A DNA stretch of 64,000 bases from Halobacterium hubeiense (GTDB lineage: Archaea > Halobacteriota > Halobacteria > Halobacteriales > Halobacteriaceae): positions 1 to 64,000 of the forward strand of contig NZ_LN831302.1 in NCBI RefSeq assembly GCF_001488575.1, given 5' to 3'. Position 1 is the stretch's first letter. Each line of letters opens with the position of its first letter. This document shows positions 15,776-24,697 of the stretch, in pieces. Position numbers and translations under genes: made by a program. The notes beneath the pieces are model-generated. The model searched no databases. It saw nothing but the letters and a program-made list of their open reading frames with translations, and had not been told where the DNA came from.

Positions 15776-17241
15776 TATTCGAGTAGTAGTAGTTCGGGGT
15801 CAGTCAGTCGCTCCATCACGTAGTTCGTGAACCGCGCGGCCTCCGCGCCGTCGATGACGCGGTGGTCGATGGACAGCGACAGCGGTAGCGTCTGCGCCGC
15901 CCGCACTTCGCCGTCCTCCGCGACCGGCCGCTCGTCGATGCCGCCCAGACCGAGAATCGCGGTCTCGGGGTAGTTGATGATGGGCGTCGCGTACTCGCCG
16001 CCGACCGCGCCGAAGTTCGTGATGGTGAACGTCCCGCCCTGCATCTCCTCGCGGCTAATCGAGCGGTCGCGGGCCTTCGCCGCGAGTTCGTTCACCTCCT
16101 CGGCGATGTCGAGGATGGATTTCTGGTCGACGTGCTTCACGACGGGCACCATCAGCCCGTGGTCGGTCGCCACCGCGACGCCGATGTTGTAGTCCTGCTT
16201 GAGTGCGATTTCCTCTTCTTCCTCGCGGAGTTCGGAGTTCAGAATCGGGTACTCCTTCAGCCCCGCGACGACCGCCTTCATCACGAACGGCAGGTACGTG
16301 AGCTTCACGTCCTGCTCGGCCGCGCGCTCCTTGAGCTTCGCGCGCGTCTCAACGAGGTCGTCGATGACCGCGGTGTCGTGGTGGGTGACGTGGGGCGCGG
16401 TGTACTTCGACTTGGCCATCTGCTCGCCGATGCTGCGCCGGACGCCGCGGTACGGTTGGGTCGTCTCGCCGCCCTCGACGAACGCCTGCTCGGGCGCGCC
16501 GGTCGTCGGTTCGCCCTGCGCGGCGGTGCCGCCCTCGGCGTACTCCTGGACCGCCTCGGCGGTGACGAACGCCTCGCCGTCGCGCTCCTCGGTCGCGGGC
16601 ACGTCGTCGATGTCGACGCCGAGTTCCTTCGCCAGCCCGCGGGTCGCGGGCGCGGCGAGCGTCTTCTCGCGGCCCGCCGACTCCTGCCCGCCGGCGCCGC
16701 CCTCGGTGTGGTCGGCGGCCTGCTCGCCCACCGGCTCCACTGCGGAGCGCACCTCGTCCGGCGGCTCCTCCTGCGGCTCGGTCGCGTGGCCTTCCGCCGC
16801 CGCGCGCACGTCGCTCTCGGTCACGCGGCCGGACGGCCCCGTGCCCTCGACGGAATCGAGGTCGACGTCGAGTTCGCGCGCGAGCCGACGCACGCTCGGC
16901 GGCGCGAACGTCCGCGTCGACGCCTTCTCCGTCGCGGACTTCGACGCGGACTCGGGCTCCTCGGTGGCTTCTTCTTCCGGCTCTGTCGCTTCGGCGGCTT
17001 CGCCCTCCACGTCGAAGGTGACGATGACCTCGCCGACCGGGACGACGTCGCCCGCGTCGTAGTGCAGTTTCCGGACTGTGCCGTTCACCGGGGCGGGGAC
17101 CTCGACGACCGCCTTGTCGGTCTCCACCTCCGCGACCGGCTGGTCCTCGGAGACGGTGTCGCCCTCCGAGACCAGCCAACTGACGATTTCGCCCTCCGCT
17201 ACGCCCTCGCCGACGTCGGGTAGCTTGAACTCTCGTGCCAT
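15775..17241 (-). CDS. Dihydrolipoamide acyltransferase (E2), with two binding-domain-like segments
   Basis: A 488-aa core component of a 2-oxoacid dehydrogenase complex. Lipoyl domain at 2-78 with the lipoylated Lys in ETDKAVVEV. A linker follows, then a peripheral subunit-binding domain (PSVRRLARELDVDLDSVEGT, then GPSGRVTESDV). A second similar segment comes later (PATRGLAKELGVDIDDVPAT, then AFVTAEAV). The C-terminal catalytic domain has SIDHRVIDGAEAARF (His and Asp). The substrate (pyruvate, branched-chain or other oxoacid) cannot be told from sequence. Most haloarchaeal E2 proteins I know have one binding domain. Confidence 0.94.
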   Translation of the reverse strand: MAREFKLPDVGEGVAEGEIVSWLVSEGDTVSEDQPVAEVETDKAVVEVPAPVNGTVRKLHYDAGDVVPVGEVIVTFDVEGEAAEATEPEEEATEEPESASKSATEKASTRTFAPPSVRRLARELDVDLDSVEGTGPSGRVTESDVRAAAEGHATEPQEEPPDEVRSAVEPVGEQAADHTEGGAGGQESAGREKTLAAPATRGLAKELGVDIDDVPATEERDGEAFVTAEAVQEYAEGGTAAQGEPTTGAPEQAFVEGGETTQPYRGVRRSIGEQMAKSKYTAPHVTHHDTAVIDDLVETRAKLKERAAEQDVKLTYLPFVMKAVVAGLKEYPILNSELREEEEEIALKQDYNIGVAVATDHGLMVPVVKHVDQKSILDIAEEVNELAAKARDRSISREEMQGGTFTITNFGAVGGEYATPIINYPETAILGLGGIDERPVAEDGEVRAAQTLPLSLSIDHRVIDGAEAARFTNYVMERLTDPELLLLE

Positions 17242-17242
17242 C

Positions 17243-18220
17243 TCAGAACTCCACGGTCTCCCGGATGCCCGACTCGATGCGCTCGGGCTCGGGCAGGTAG
17301 TAGTCTTCCAGCGCGGCCAGCGGGAACGGCACGTCGAACCCCGTGACCCGCTTCACCGGTGCCTCCTGGTGGAGCAGCGCCTCCTCCTGGAGCGTCGCCG
17401 TGATTTCGGCGCCGACGCCCGCCGTCTTCGGCGCCTCGTGGACGATGGCCGCTCGGCCCGTCTTCTCGAAGGACTCCACGATTGTCTCCTCGTCGAGCGG
17501 GCTCAGCGTCCGGAGGTCCACGACCTCCACGTCCACGTCGTCGGCCATGTTCTCTGCGGCTTCCAGCGTCGGCCGGGTCATCGCTCCCCACGTGAACACG
17601 GAGACGTCGCTGCCCTCGCGGCGCACCGCGGCCTCCCCGAGTTCGACCTCGTAGGGGCCGTCGGGCACCTCCTCGCGGAACGCGCGGTAGATTTTCTTCG
17701 GTTCGAGGAAGATGACCGGGTCGGGGTCCCGAATCGCCGCGACGAGCATCCCCTTCGCGTCGTGGGGCGTGCTCGGAATCGCGACCTTCAGCCCGGCCTC
17801 GTGGACGTAGAACGCCTCCTTCGACTCGGAGTGGTGCTCGGGCGCGCGGATGCCGCCGCCGAACGGCGCGCGCAGCACCATCGGACACGTGAACCGCCCG
17901 CGGGAGCGCGTGCGGAGCCGCGCCATGTGGCTCACGATCTGGTCGAAGCCCGGGTACATGAACCCCGAGAACTGGATTTCGGGCACCGGCTTCAGGCCGT
18001 AGGCGGCCATCCCGATGGCGGTGCCGACGATGCCCGACTCCGCCAGCGGCGTGTCGATGACGCGGTCCTCGCCGAACTCGTCGTACAGTCCCTCGGTCGC
18101 GCGGAACACGCCGCCGTTCTTCCCGACGTCCTCGCCCATCACGAGCACGTCGTCGTCCTCGGCCATCTCGTCGCGGAGGCCGTCCCGTACCGCCTGCACT
18201 AGCGTCAAGTTCTCTCCCAT
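17243..18220 (-). CDS. 2-oxoacid dehydrogenase E1 beta subunit
   Basis: A 325-aa thiamine-diphosphate enzyme subunit. Start MGENLTLVQAVRDGLRDEMA; GEDVGKNGGVFRATEGL is typical; IDTPLAESGIVGTAIGMAAY follows; the C-terminal half has VEVVDLRTLSPLDEETIVES and TGFDVPFPLAALEDYYLP. Pairs with E1 alpha next door (1-nt gap) to decarboxylate the 2-oxoacid. Good Shine-Dalgarno GGAGG five bases before ATG, inside the end of the E1 alpha gene. Confidence 0.95.
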   Translation of the reverse strand: MGENLTLVQAVRDGLRDEMAEDDDVLVMGEDVGKNGGVFRATEGLYDEFGEDRVIDTPLAESGIVGTAIGMAAYGLKPVPEIQFSGFMYPGFDQIVSHMARLRTRSRGRFTCPMVLRAPFGGGIRAPEHHSESKEAFYVHEAGLKVAIPSTPHDAKGMLVAAIRDPDPVIFLEPKKIYRAFREEVPDGPYEVELGEAAVRREGSDVSVFTWGAMTRPTLEAAENMADDVDVEVVDLRTLSPLDEETIVESFEKTGRAAIVHEAPKTAGVGAEITATLQEEALLHQEAPVKRVTGFDVPFPLAALEDYYLPEPERIESGIRETVEF

Positions 18221-18221
18221 G

Positions 18222-19337
18222 TTAGTCCTCCAGTAGCGCTTCGTCGCCGTGTTCGGCGCGGATGGACTGGAACCACTCCAGTTGTTTCTCGAGCCGGCCG
18301 GGCATCTCCGCGTAGACGTTCTGGAACATCTCCACGGGGTCGGGCCGCGGCGTCTCCTCGGCGGCCGCGATGGCGTCCGCCACGCGGTCCTCGACGTCCT
18401 CCTCGATGTCCGTAATCGCCTCGTCGTCCAGCCGGTCGGTCCGCTTCAGGAACTTCTCGAGGCGCGGAATCGGGTCCTTCGCCTTCCACTTCTGGACTTC
18501 CTCCTCCTCGCGGTAGACGGAGGGGTCGTCGGCGGTCGTGTGCGCGCCGAAGCGGTACTGGACCGCCTCGATCATCGTCGGGCGCAGTTCGCCCTCCGCG
18601 GGGTCTTTGGCCTTCTCGACGGCCGCCTTCGTCACCGCGTACACCGCAAGCGGGTCCATCCCGTCTACCTGCACGCCCTCGAAGCCGTACGCCTCGGCCT
18701 TCTGCGCGAGCGTCTTCGACGCCGTCTGCTTCTCGCGGGGCACGCTGATGGCCCACTGGTTGTTGTTGCAGAAGAACACGTTCGGCGTGTCGAAGACGCC
18801 CGCGAAGTTCAGCCCCTCGTGGAAGTCGCCCTCGCTGGTCGCGCCGTCCCCGAAGTAACAGAGGAACGCCTTGTCCTCCTCGTCCTTGAGCTTCGACGCC
18901 CACGCCAGTCCCGTGGCGTGGGGAATCTGGGACGCGATGGGCACCGCGACGGTGAACAGGTTCACGTCCTCCGGGACGCGCGCGCCGTTCTCGTCGCCCA
19001 TCCAGAGCCGCAGCGTCTGCTTCAGCGGGAGGCCCTGCACGAGCGAGGCGGCGTGCTCGCGGTAACTGGGCACCATCCAGTCGTCGCCGCCGAGCGCCAT
19101 CGCGGAGCCGACCTGCGCGCCCTCTTGGCCCGACAGCGGCGGGTACGTGCCGATGCGACCCTGCCGCTGGAGGCTCACCGCCCGCTCGTCGAAGCGCCGA
19201 GCGAGCTTCATCGTCCGGTACATCTCCACGAGCTCGTCGTCGTCGAGGTCCGGGACCTCGGCGCCGTCGACGACCTCGCCGTCCTCGTCGAGCACCCGTA
19301 CCATGTCGTCGGGTTCTCGGTGCACGGTCGCAGTCAC
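18222..19337 (-). CDS. 2-oxoacid dehydrogenase E1 alpha subunit
   Basis: A 371-aa subunit. The ThDP motif runs from GDGATSEGDFHEGLNFAGVF to NNNQW (GDG...NN). The phosphorylation-loop region is RFGAHTTADDPSVYREEEE. GTG 19337 (MTATVHREPDD, after initiator substitution) is preferred; an ATG further upstream would add 37 residues that do not look like this family. TATA-like ATCATATGG about 45 nt upstream. First gene of the E1a-E1b-E2-E3 operon. In haloarchaea pyruvate is usually oxidised by a ferredoxin oxidoreductase, so the true substrate is uncertain. Confidence 0.93.
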   Translation of the reverse strand: MTATVHREPDDMVRVLDEDGEVVDGAEVPDLDDDELVEMYRTMKLARRFDERAVSLQRQGRIGTYPPLSGQEGAQVGSAMALGGDDWMVPSYREHAASLVQGLPLKQTLRLWMGDENGARVPEDVNLFTVAVPIASQIPHATGLAWASKLKDEEDKAFLCYFGDGATSEGDFHEGLNFAGVFDTPNVFFCNNNQWAISVPREKQTASKTLAQKAEAYGFEGVQVDGMDPLAVYAVTKAAVEKAKDPAEGELRPTMIEAVQYRFGAHTTADDPSVYREEEEVQKWKAKDPIPRLEKFLKRTDRLDDEAITDIEEDVEDRVADAIAAAEETPRPDPVEMFQNVYAEMPGRLEKQLEWFQSIRAEHGDEALLED

Positions 19338-19575
19338 GGGTACCCCCGTCCTGACATGTGCGGAGAATCGCCCCGTGCGACCATATGATTTTCGTAACGG
19401 TCTTTCTAGCGGGTTACCGTCGCGGCATTTTTCACAACTCACGTTCACAACTTCCCGAGGTAAATCGCTGAACGTTCGACACTGAACTCGAAAACTGGGC
19501 GGACAGCCACCCTACGCGAAGTATTGCCGGATTCTGTCTCCGTCCAGCGGCCCGGTGACCCGGTCCCTCGTTCAG
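19338..19575. promoter_or_regulatory. Upstream region of the 2-oxoacid dehydrogenase operon
   Basis: A 238-bp gap between lipA and E1 alpha. It contains a minus-strand TATA-like box (19382-19390), an inverted repeat GTAAC...GTTAC (19394-19417), and an 8-nt direct repeat TTCACAAC at 19431-19438 and 19444-19451 (13-bp period). The direct repeats are upstream of the TATA box, a position suited to an activator. No gene seen. Confidence 0.45.
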
Positions 19576-20511
19576 TCAGTCGGAGGCCGCCCTTCGGGCG
19601 TCCTCCCGCGCCTCTTCGATGCTCTTGCCCTCCCGCAGCACCGCGTCGACGAACAGCTCGCCCGCCTTGTACGACGACCGCACCATCGGACCCGAGGCGC
19701 AGTAGAGGAAGTCGAACTCCTCCTCGGCGACGCGGCGCCACGTCTCGAACTTCTGGGGGTGGACGTACTCGGCGACGTCCAGATGGGAGCGCGACGGCTG
19801 GAGGTACTGGCCGAGTGTCACGACGTCCACGCCCACCTCGCGGAGGTCGCCCAGCGTCTGGTAGACCTCGTGGTCGTACTCGCCGACCCCGAGCATCACG
19901 CTCGTCTTCGTGTAGATGTCGGACTCGCGGTTCACCTGGTCGAGCACTTTCAGGGACTGCTCGTAGCCCGCGCGGCGGTCTCGCACCGGGAACTGGCGGC
20001 GCTCGACCGTCTCGACGTTGTGCGCGATGACGTCCGGGTTCGCGTCGATAATCTTCCGGACGAGGTCCTCTTCCCCTTGGAAGTCCGGAATCAGCACTTC
20101 CACCAGAATCGAGGGGTCGCGGGCCTTGATTTCCCGGATGGTTTGGGCGAAGTGGCCGGCGCCCTGGTCGTCGAGGTCGTCGCGGTCGACGGAGGTGAGG
20201 ACGACGTAGTCTAGGCCGATTTCCGCGACCGACTCCGCGACGTTCGCCGGCTCGTCGGGGTCCAGCGGCTCCATCCCGCCGGTCTGGACGTCGCAGAAGT
20301 TACAGCCCCGCGAGCACCGGTCGCCCATCAGCATGAACGTCGCGGTGCCCGGGCCGTCGCGGCCGCTCCAGCACTCCCCCATGTTCGGGCACGAGGCCTC
20401 CTCGCAGACCGTGTGGAGGTCGTGGCCCCGGAGCGTCTCCTTGATGTCCGTGAATCGCTCTCCGGACGGCGGCCGCATCTTCAGCCAGTCCGGCTTCCGC
20501 CGACTGCTCAT
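19576..20511 (-). CDS. lipA: Lipoyl synthase
   Basis: A 311-aa radical-SAM enzyme inserting two sulfurs into octanoyl groups on E2 lipoyl domains. The auxiliary cluster cysteines are in HTVCEEASCPNMGECW and the radical-SAM motif is CSRGCNFC. C-terminal RSSYKAGE is typical. ATG 20511 gives MSSRRKPDWLKMRPPSG. It lies just upstream of the lipoate-dependent dehydrogenase operon on the same strand, which supports the job. Divergent from the MATE gene. Confidence 0.96.
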   Translation of the reverse strand: MSSRRKPDWLKMRPPSGERFTDIKETLRGHDLHTVCEEASCPNMGECWSGRDGPGTATFMLMGDRCSRGCNFCDVQTGGMEPLDPDEPANVAESVAEIGLDYVVLTSVDRDDLDDQGAGHFAQTIREIKARDPSILVEVLIPDFQGEEDLVRKIIDANPDVIAHNVETVERRQFPVRDRRAGYEQSLKVLDQVNRESDIYTKTSVMLGVGEYDHEVYQTLGDLREVGVDVVTLGQYLQPSRSHLDVAEYVHPQKFETWRRVAEEEFDFLYCASGPMVRSSYKAGELFVDAVLREGKSIEEAREDARRAASD

Positions 20512-20637
20512 GCACCTTCCTTCGCGGGGGACTGCAAAAACTGTGGGGTTCGGGTGCCCGGAGCCGTGTTGTGCGAGCGCATCCCATACGTTAAAGAGGG
20601 GTGAGAACCGACTTTCAAACCACCTCGAAACAGCAAA

Positions 20638-22050
20638 ATGTTTGACATATCTCGCGAGGAGATAACCGACGGGCCGCTCACGCGCGCCCTCCTCTACGTC
20701 GCCGCACCGCTGGTCGTCCAGCAGTACGTCGTCGTCCTCCAGCAGGTCGTCGACGCGTTCTGGCTCGGCCGCGTCAGCGAGCAAGCGGTCGCCGCGGTCG
20801 GCCTCGTCGCGCCGGTGCTCGCGCTCCTCACGCTCGGTAACCACGTCGCGCTCACCGGCGGGCAGGTGCTCGTCGCCCAGCACGCCGGCGCGGAGAACGA
20901 CGGCGACGCCCGCCGCGCCGCCTTCCACGCCATCCTCGTCGCGCTCGCGCTCAACCTCGTCGCGCTCGCGCTGGCGTACCTGTTCGCCGCCGACGTGCTC
21001 GCGCTGTTCGACCCCGGCGAAGTCGTCGTCGAACTCGGCGCGCTCTACCTCGTCGTCGTCCTCGGCGGGATGGTGTTCGGCGGGATGAGCGACGCCATCG
21101 AGGGCGCGTTCGTCGGCTGGGGAGACTCCCGCGCGGCGCTCGTCGTCAACGCCGTCGCCGTCGCCGTCAACGTCGTCCTCGACCCGTTCCTCGTCGTCGG
21201 CTGGGGCATCCCCGGCTTCACCGGCTACGGCATCCTCGGCGCCGCGCTCGGCACCGCCGGTGGCTACGTCGCCGGGTTCGCCGTCGCCGTCGCCGTCGCC
21301 ACCACGGACTTCACCGATTTCGCGTACACGCGCGAGGCGATGCAGTTCCGGCTCGACTCGCTGCGGGAAGTCCTCGAAGTCGGCGTGCCGAAAGCCGGCC
21401 AGGAGGGCGGCCGACAGACCGCCCGCCTCCTCATGGTCGCCATCGTCTCCGGCGTCGGCGGGAGCGCCGGCCTCGCCGCGTACACCGTCGGCATGCGCAT
21501 CTCCACGCTCGCGTTCGTCCCCGCCATCGCCGTCGGCAGCGCGGTCGCCAGCGTCGTCGGTCAGAACCTCGGCGCCGAGCGCCCCGCCCGCGCGACCCGC
21601 GCGACGTGGCTCGCCGCCGGCGTCGCGACCGTCGGCCTCGCGGTCGTCGGCGTCGCCCAGTTCCTGATTCCCGGCCTCATCACGGACGTGTTCGCGCCCA
21701 GCCTCGACGGCGACGCGCTCACGTACACCGTCGCGTACCTCCAGATTCTCGCGGTCGGCTACTGGGCGTTCGGCCTCATCTACCCTCTGCAGGGCGGCTT
21801 CAACGGCGCCGGGAAGACGCAGGTGTCGATGGTCGCGACGATGCTCCAGTACTGGGTCGTCCGGCTCCCCATCGCGGTCGTCGGCGCCTACGTCGTCGTG
21901 CTCTCCGTGCCCGTGTACGCCGCGTTCTGGGCCATCACCGTCTCGAACGTCGTCGCCGCAATCGGCGTCACCGTCTACTTCTACTACTCGACGGACCGCG
22001 GCCTCCTCGAACGCGTCGCCTCCACGATGAGCGCCGACGCCGCCGACTGA
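20638..22050 (+). CDS. MATE-family multidrug/cation exporter
   Basis: A 470-aa membrane protein with about 12 hydrophobic spans in two related halves. Start MFDISREEITDGPLTRALLY; MATE patterns LAPVLALLTLGNHVALTGGQ-like and DPFLVVGWGIPGFTGYGILGA-like; second half VGMRISTLAFVPAIAVGSAV. It exports drugs or organic cations using Na+ or H+, and the substrate cannot be inferred. Divergent from lipA with a 126-bp shared upstream region. Confidence 0.9.
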   Translation: MFDISREEITDGPLTRALLYVAAPLVVQQYVVVLQQVVDAFWLGRVSEQAVAAVGLVAPVLALLTLGNHVALTGGQVLVAQHAGAENDGDARRAAFHAILVALALNLVALALAYLFAADVLALFDPGEVVVELGALYLVVVLGGMVFGGMSDAIEGAFVGWGDSRAALVVNAVAVAVNVVLDPFLVVGWGIPGFTGYGILGAALGTAGGYVAGFAVAVAVATTDFTDFAYTREAMQFRLDSLREVLEVGVPKAGQEGGRQTARLLMVAIVSGVGGSAGLAAYTVGMRISTLAFVPAIAVGSAVASVVGQNLGAERPARATRATWLAAGVATVGLAVVGVAQFLIPGLITDVFAPSLDGDALTYTVAYLQILAVGYWAFGLIYPLQGGFNGAGKTQVSMVATMLQYWVVRLPIAVVGAYVVVLSVPVYAAFWAITVSNVVAAIGVTVYFYYSTDRGLLERVASTMSADAAD

Positions 22051-22318
22051 ATGCGCGCCTCGCCGCTCGCGGGTCGCTTCGCTCGCGGCTCCTGTTGGTC
22101 GCCGCTCGTCGTCCTGTGCCCTCCCTGCGGTCGGGCACACGCTCCCCGCTCGCCATATCCGTGAGTCTCGGTCGTTCGCTTCGCTCACTCCCTCCGACTC
22201 ACGCCGCTCACGGCTCCCGCTGGTCGCCGTTCGCATTTCCGCGGTTCTCGCTCACTTCGTTCGCTCCGAACCGCGCCACTAAGGAAACGCCTATCCGCAA
22301 CCCTCCCCTCCCCAACTG
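22051..22318. repeat. Intergenic hairpin cluster between MATE and helicase genes
   Basis: Contains a hairpin with stem TGTGCCC/GGGCACA and the 11-nt loop TCCCTGCGGTC (22115-22139); TCGCTTCGCTC at 22074-22084 inside GCCGC...GCGGC; a 7-bp stem GTGAGTC/GACTCAC around another TCGCTTCGCTC (about 22161-22203); and GCGGTTC/GAACCGC (about 22241-22275). Stems differ but loops recur in other gaps of this window. No gene seen. Confidence 0.6.
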
Positions 22319-22321
22319 GTG

Positions 22322-24658
22322 ATGGAAGTCGCCGAGGTCGTTCCCGAGTTCGCCGACGCCTTCCCCTTCGACGAGTTCAACGAGATGCAGCGCGAGGCGG
22401 TGCCGGCGCTCGTGAACTCCGAGGCCAACGTCGTCGCGTCCGCGCCGACGGGCAGCGGGAAGACCGCGCTCGCGGAGCTGGCCATCTGCCAGACCCTCGA
22501 CGCCGGCGGCACCGCGGTGTTCGTCGCGCCCCTGCGCGCGCTCACCAACGAGAAGGAATCGGAGTGGGAGCGCTTCGAGGAACTGGGCTACTCGGTGTAC
22601 GTCGTCACTGGGGAACGAGACCTCAACCCCCGGCGCGCGGAGCGCGCGGACGTGCTCGTGATGACCCCCGAGAAGGCCGACTCCGCAACGCGGAAGCACG
22701 ACTCGCCGCGGTACTCGTTCGTCACGGACGTCGACTGCGTGGTCATCGACGAGGTCCACCTGCTCGACTCCGAGAAGCGCGGGAGCGTCCTCGAAGTCGT
22801 GGTGTCGCGCTGGCGGCGGCTCTGCGACCCGCGCGTGGTCGCGCTGTCGGCGACGATGCCGAACATCGACGACGTGGCGGCGTGGCTCGACGCGGAGCCG
22901 GAGACCACCTTCGAGTTCGGTGACGACTACCGGCCCGTGGACCTCCACGCGGGTGTGCGGACGTACACGCACGGCGACAACCCGTTCGCGGACAAGTACC
23001 GCCGGCTGTTCACGACGCTGGACCTCGCCGAACCCCACCTGCGCGAGGACGGGCAGGCGCTTGTGTTCGTCTCCAGCCGGCAGGACACCGTGCAGGCCGC
23101 GAAGAAGACCCGAGACGAAATCGGCGAGCGCGATATCCCGGTGGGCTCGCGGGGCGACTACGAGTTCCACACCGAGACCGAGGAGCTGGACAACGCGACG
23201 CTCCGCAAGTCCGTGCTGGACGGCGTCGCGTTCCACCACGCCGGGCTCTCCACGAACGACAAGAACCTCGTCGAGGAGTGGTTCCGCGAGGGCAAAATTC
23301 GAATCTTGTTCTCGACGTCGACGCTGGCGTGGGGCGTCAACCTCCCCGCGCGCTGCGTCGTCATCCGGGACACGAAGCTCCACGACCCCCTCGAGGGCGA
23401 GGTGGACATGAGCCCGCTGGACGTCCTCCAGATGCTCGGGCGCGCTGGCCGGCCGGGCTACGACGACGTCGGCTACGGCTGGGTGGTCTGCGACGAGTCG
23501 GACGCCGACATGTACCGCAACCTCCTCCGCGAGGGCAAGGAAATCGAGTCGCGGCTCGCCGGGAACCTCGCCGAGCACCTGAACGCGGAAATCGCGATGG
23601 GGACGATTCGCGGGCTCGGCGACGTGATGGACTGGCTGGAGACGACGTTCTACTACCAGCGCGCCCGGTCCGAGCCCGACGACTACGACTTCCCGGGGCT
23701 CCGGGACCGCGTCCGGGACACCTTAGACGACCTCGTCGAGGAGGGGTTCGTGGAGACCGACGACGACCTCGGGCTCTCCGCGACCCGGCTGGGCGTGCTC
23801 GCGTCCACCTACTACCTCCGCTTGGACACCGCCCGCGAGTTCCGCGACGTGGCGGACGGTGACGGCGACGCCGACAGCGTGCTCCGCGCGGTCGCCAGCG
23901 CCGGCGAGTTCGACAGCGTGAGCGCGCGCAAGTCCGAGCGCGACGCCGTCGATAGAATCGTCGGCAGCGAGGCCGACGACCTCGACTCCGGCCCGCGGAA
24001 GGTGCTCGCGATTCTGCGCGCGAGCATGGACGGCTCCATGCCGCCGGAACTGCGCTCGGACGCGTGGGTCATCAAGCAGAACGCGCTCCGCCTGCTCGCG
24101 GCGCTGGGCGCGTTCTTCGAGCGCTACGACGATCCCGCGGGCGCGAACGTCGCCGCGCGCCTCGAAGCCCGCATCGACACCGGCGTCCCCGAGGACGCGG
24201 TCGGCCTCACCGCGCTTGACGGGGTCGCCGCGGGCCGCGCGCACAAGCTCGCCGACGAGGGCATCGAGACGCCCGCGGACGTCCGCGAGGCTGGCACGGA
24301 CGGCCTCGAAGCCGCCGGCCTCGGCCCCGGAGTCGCCGAGAGCGTCCACGAGCAGGCCGCCGGGATGCCCGACGTCCTCGTCGACTGGAGCGACCTCCCG
24401 GACAGCATCGCGGCCGGCGACAACCAGATGTGCGAGGTCGTCGTCCGCAACGCGGGCGGCGGCGCGGCCGCAGGCGTCGCGGTCACGGTCAACGACGTCG
24501 AGATGACTGAGACAACGGGCTACCTCGACGACGAACTTTCGGTTCCCGTGGGCGTGTTCGGCGCCGATGCGGACGAACTCGAATTCGAAGTCACCGTCTC
24601 TTTCTCCGATCTCCCGCTGCTCCCCGTCACCGAGACGCGGACCGTCCGCGTGGAGTAG
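22322..24658 (+). CDS. Ski2-type DEAD/H-box helicase with C-terminal beta domain
   Basis: A 778-aa superfamily 2 helicase. Motifs in order: FNEMQREAVPAL (Q), APTGSGKT (I), APLRALTNEK (Ia), DEVHL (II), LSATMPN (III), FSTSTLAWGVNLPAR (V), and QMLGRAGRPGYDD (VI). A winged-helix/ratchet part follows, then a helix-hairpin-helix-like stretch (LTALDGVAAGRAHKLADEGI). The last 90 residues (from VDWSDLPDSI) look like a CARDB/Ig beta sandwich with VVVRNAGGGAAAGVAVTVND. Shorter N-terminus than Hel308, so it may be a separate haloarchaeal paralogue acting on DNA or RNA. The GTG at 22319 precedes ATG 22322. Confidence 0.9.
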   Translation: MEVAEVVPEFADAFPFDEFNEMQREAVPALVNSEANVVASAPTGSGKTALAELAICQTLDAGGTAVFVAPLRALTNEKESEWERFEELGYSVYVVTGERDLNPRRAERADVLVMTPEKADSATRKHDSPRYSFVTDVDCVVIDEVHLLDSEKRGSVLEVVVSRWRRLCDPRVVALSATMPNIDDVAAWLDAEPETTFEFGDDYRPVDLHAGVRTYTHGDNPFADKYRRLFTTLDLAEPHLREDGQALVFVSSRQDTVQAAKKTRDEIGERDIPVGSRGDYEFHTETEELDNATLRKSVLDGVAFHHAGLSTNDKNLVEEWFREGKIRILFSTSTLAWGVNLPARCVVIRDTKLHDPLEGEVDMSPLDVLQMLGRAGRPGYDDVGYGWVVCDESDADMYRNLLREGKEIESRLAGNLAEHLNAEIAMGTIRGLGDVMDWLETTFYYQRARSEPDDYDFPGLRDRVRDTLDDLVEEGFVETDDDLGLSATRLGVLASTYYLRLDTAREFRDVADGDGDADSVLRAVASAGEFDSVSARKSERDAVDRIVGSEADDLDSGPRKVLAILRASMDGSMPPELRSDAWVIKQNALRLLAALGAFFERYDDPAGANVAARLEARIDTGVPEDAVGLTALDGVAAGRAHKLADEGIETPADVREAGTDGLEAAGLGPGVAESVHEQAAGMPDVLVDWSDLPDSIAAGDNQMCEVVVRNAGGGAAAGVAVTVNDVEMTETTGYLDDELSVPVGVFGADADELEFEVTVSFSDLPLLPVTETRTVRVE

Positions 24659-24697
24659 CGCGTAGGTTCAAGTACCAAACCGGGACCAATCCGGGCC

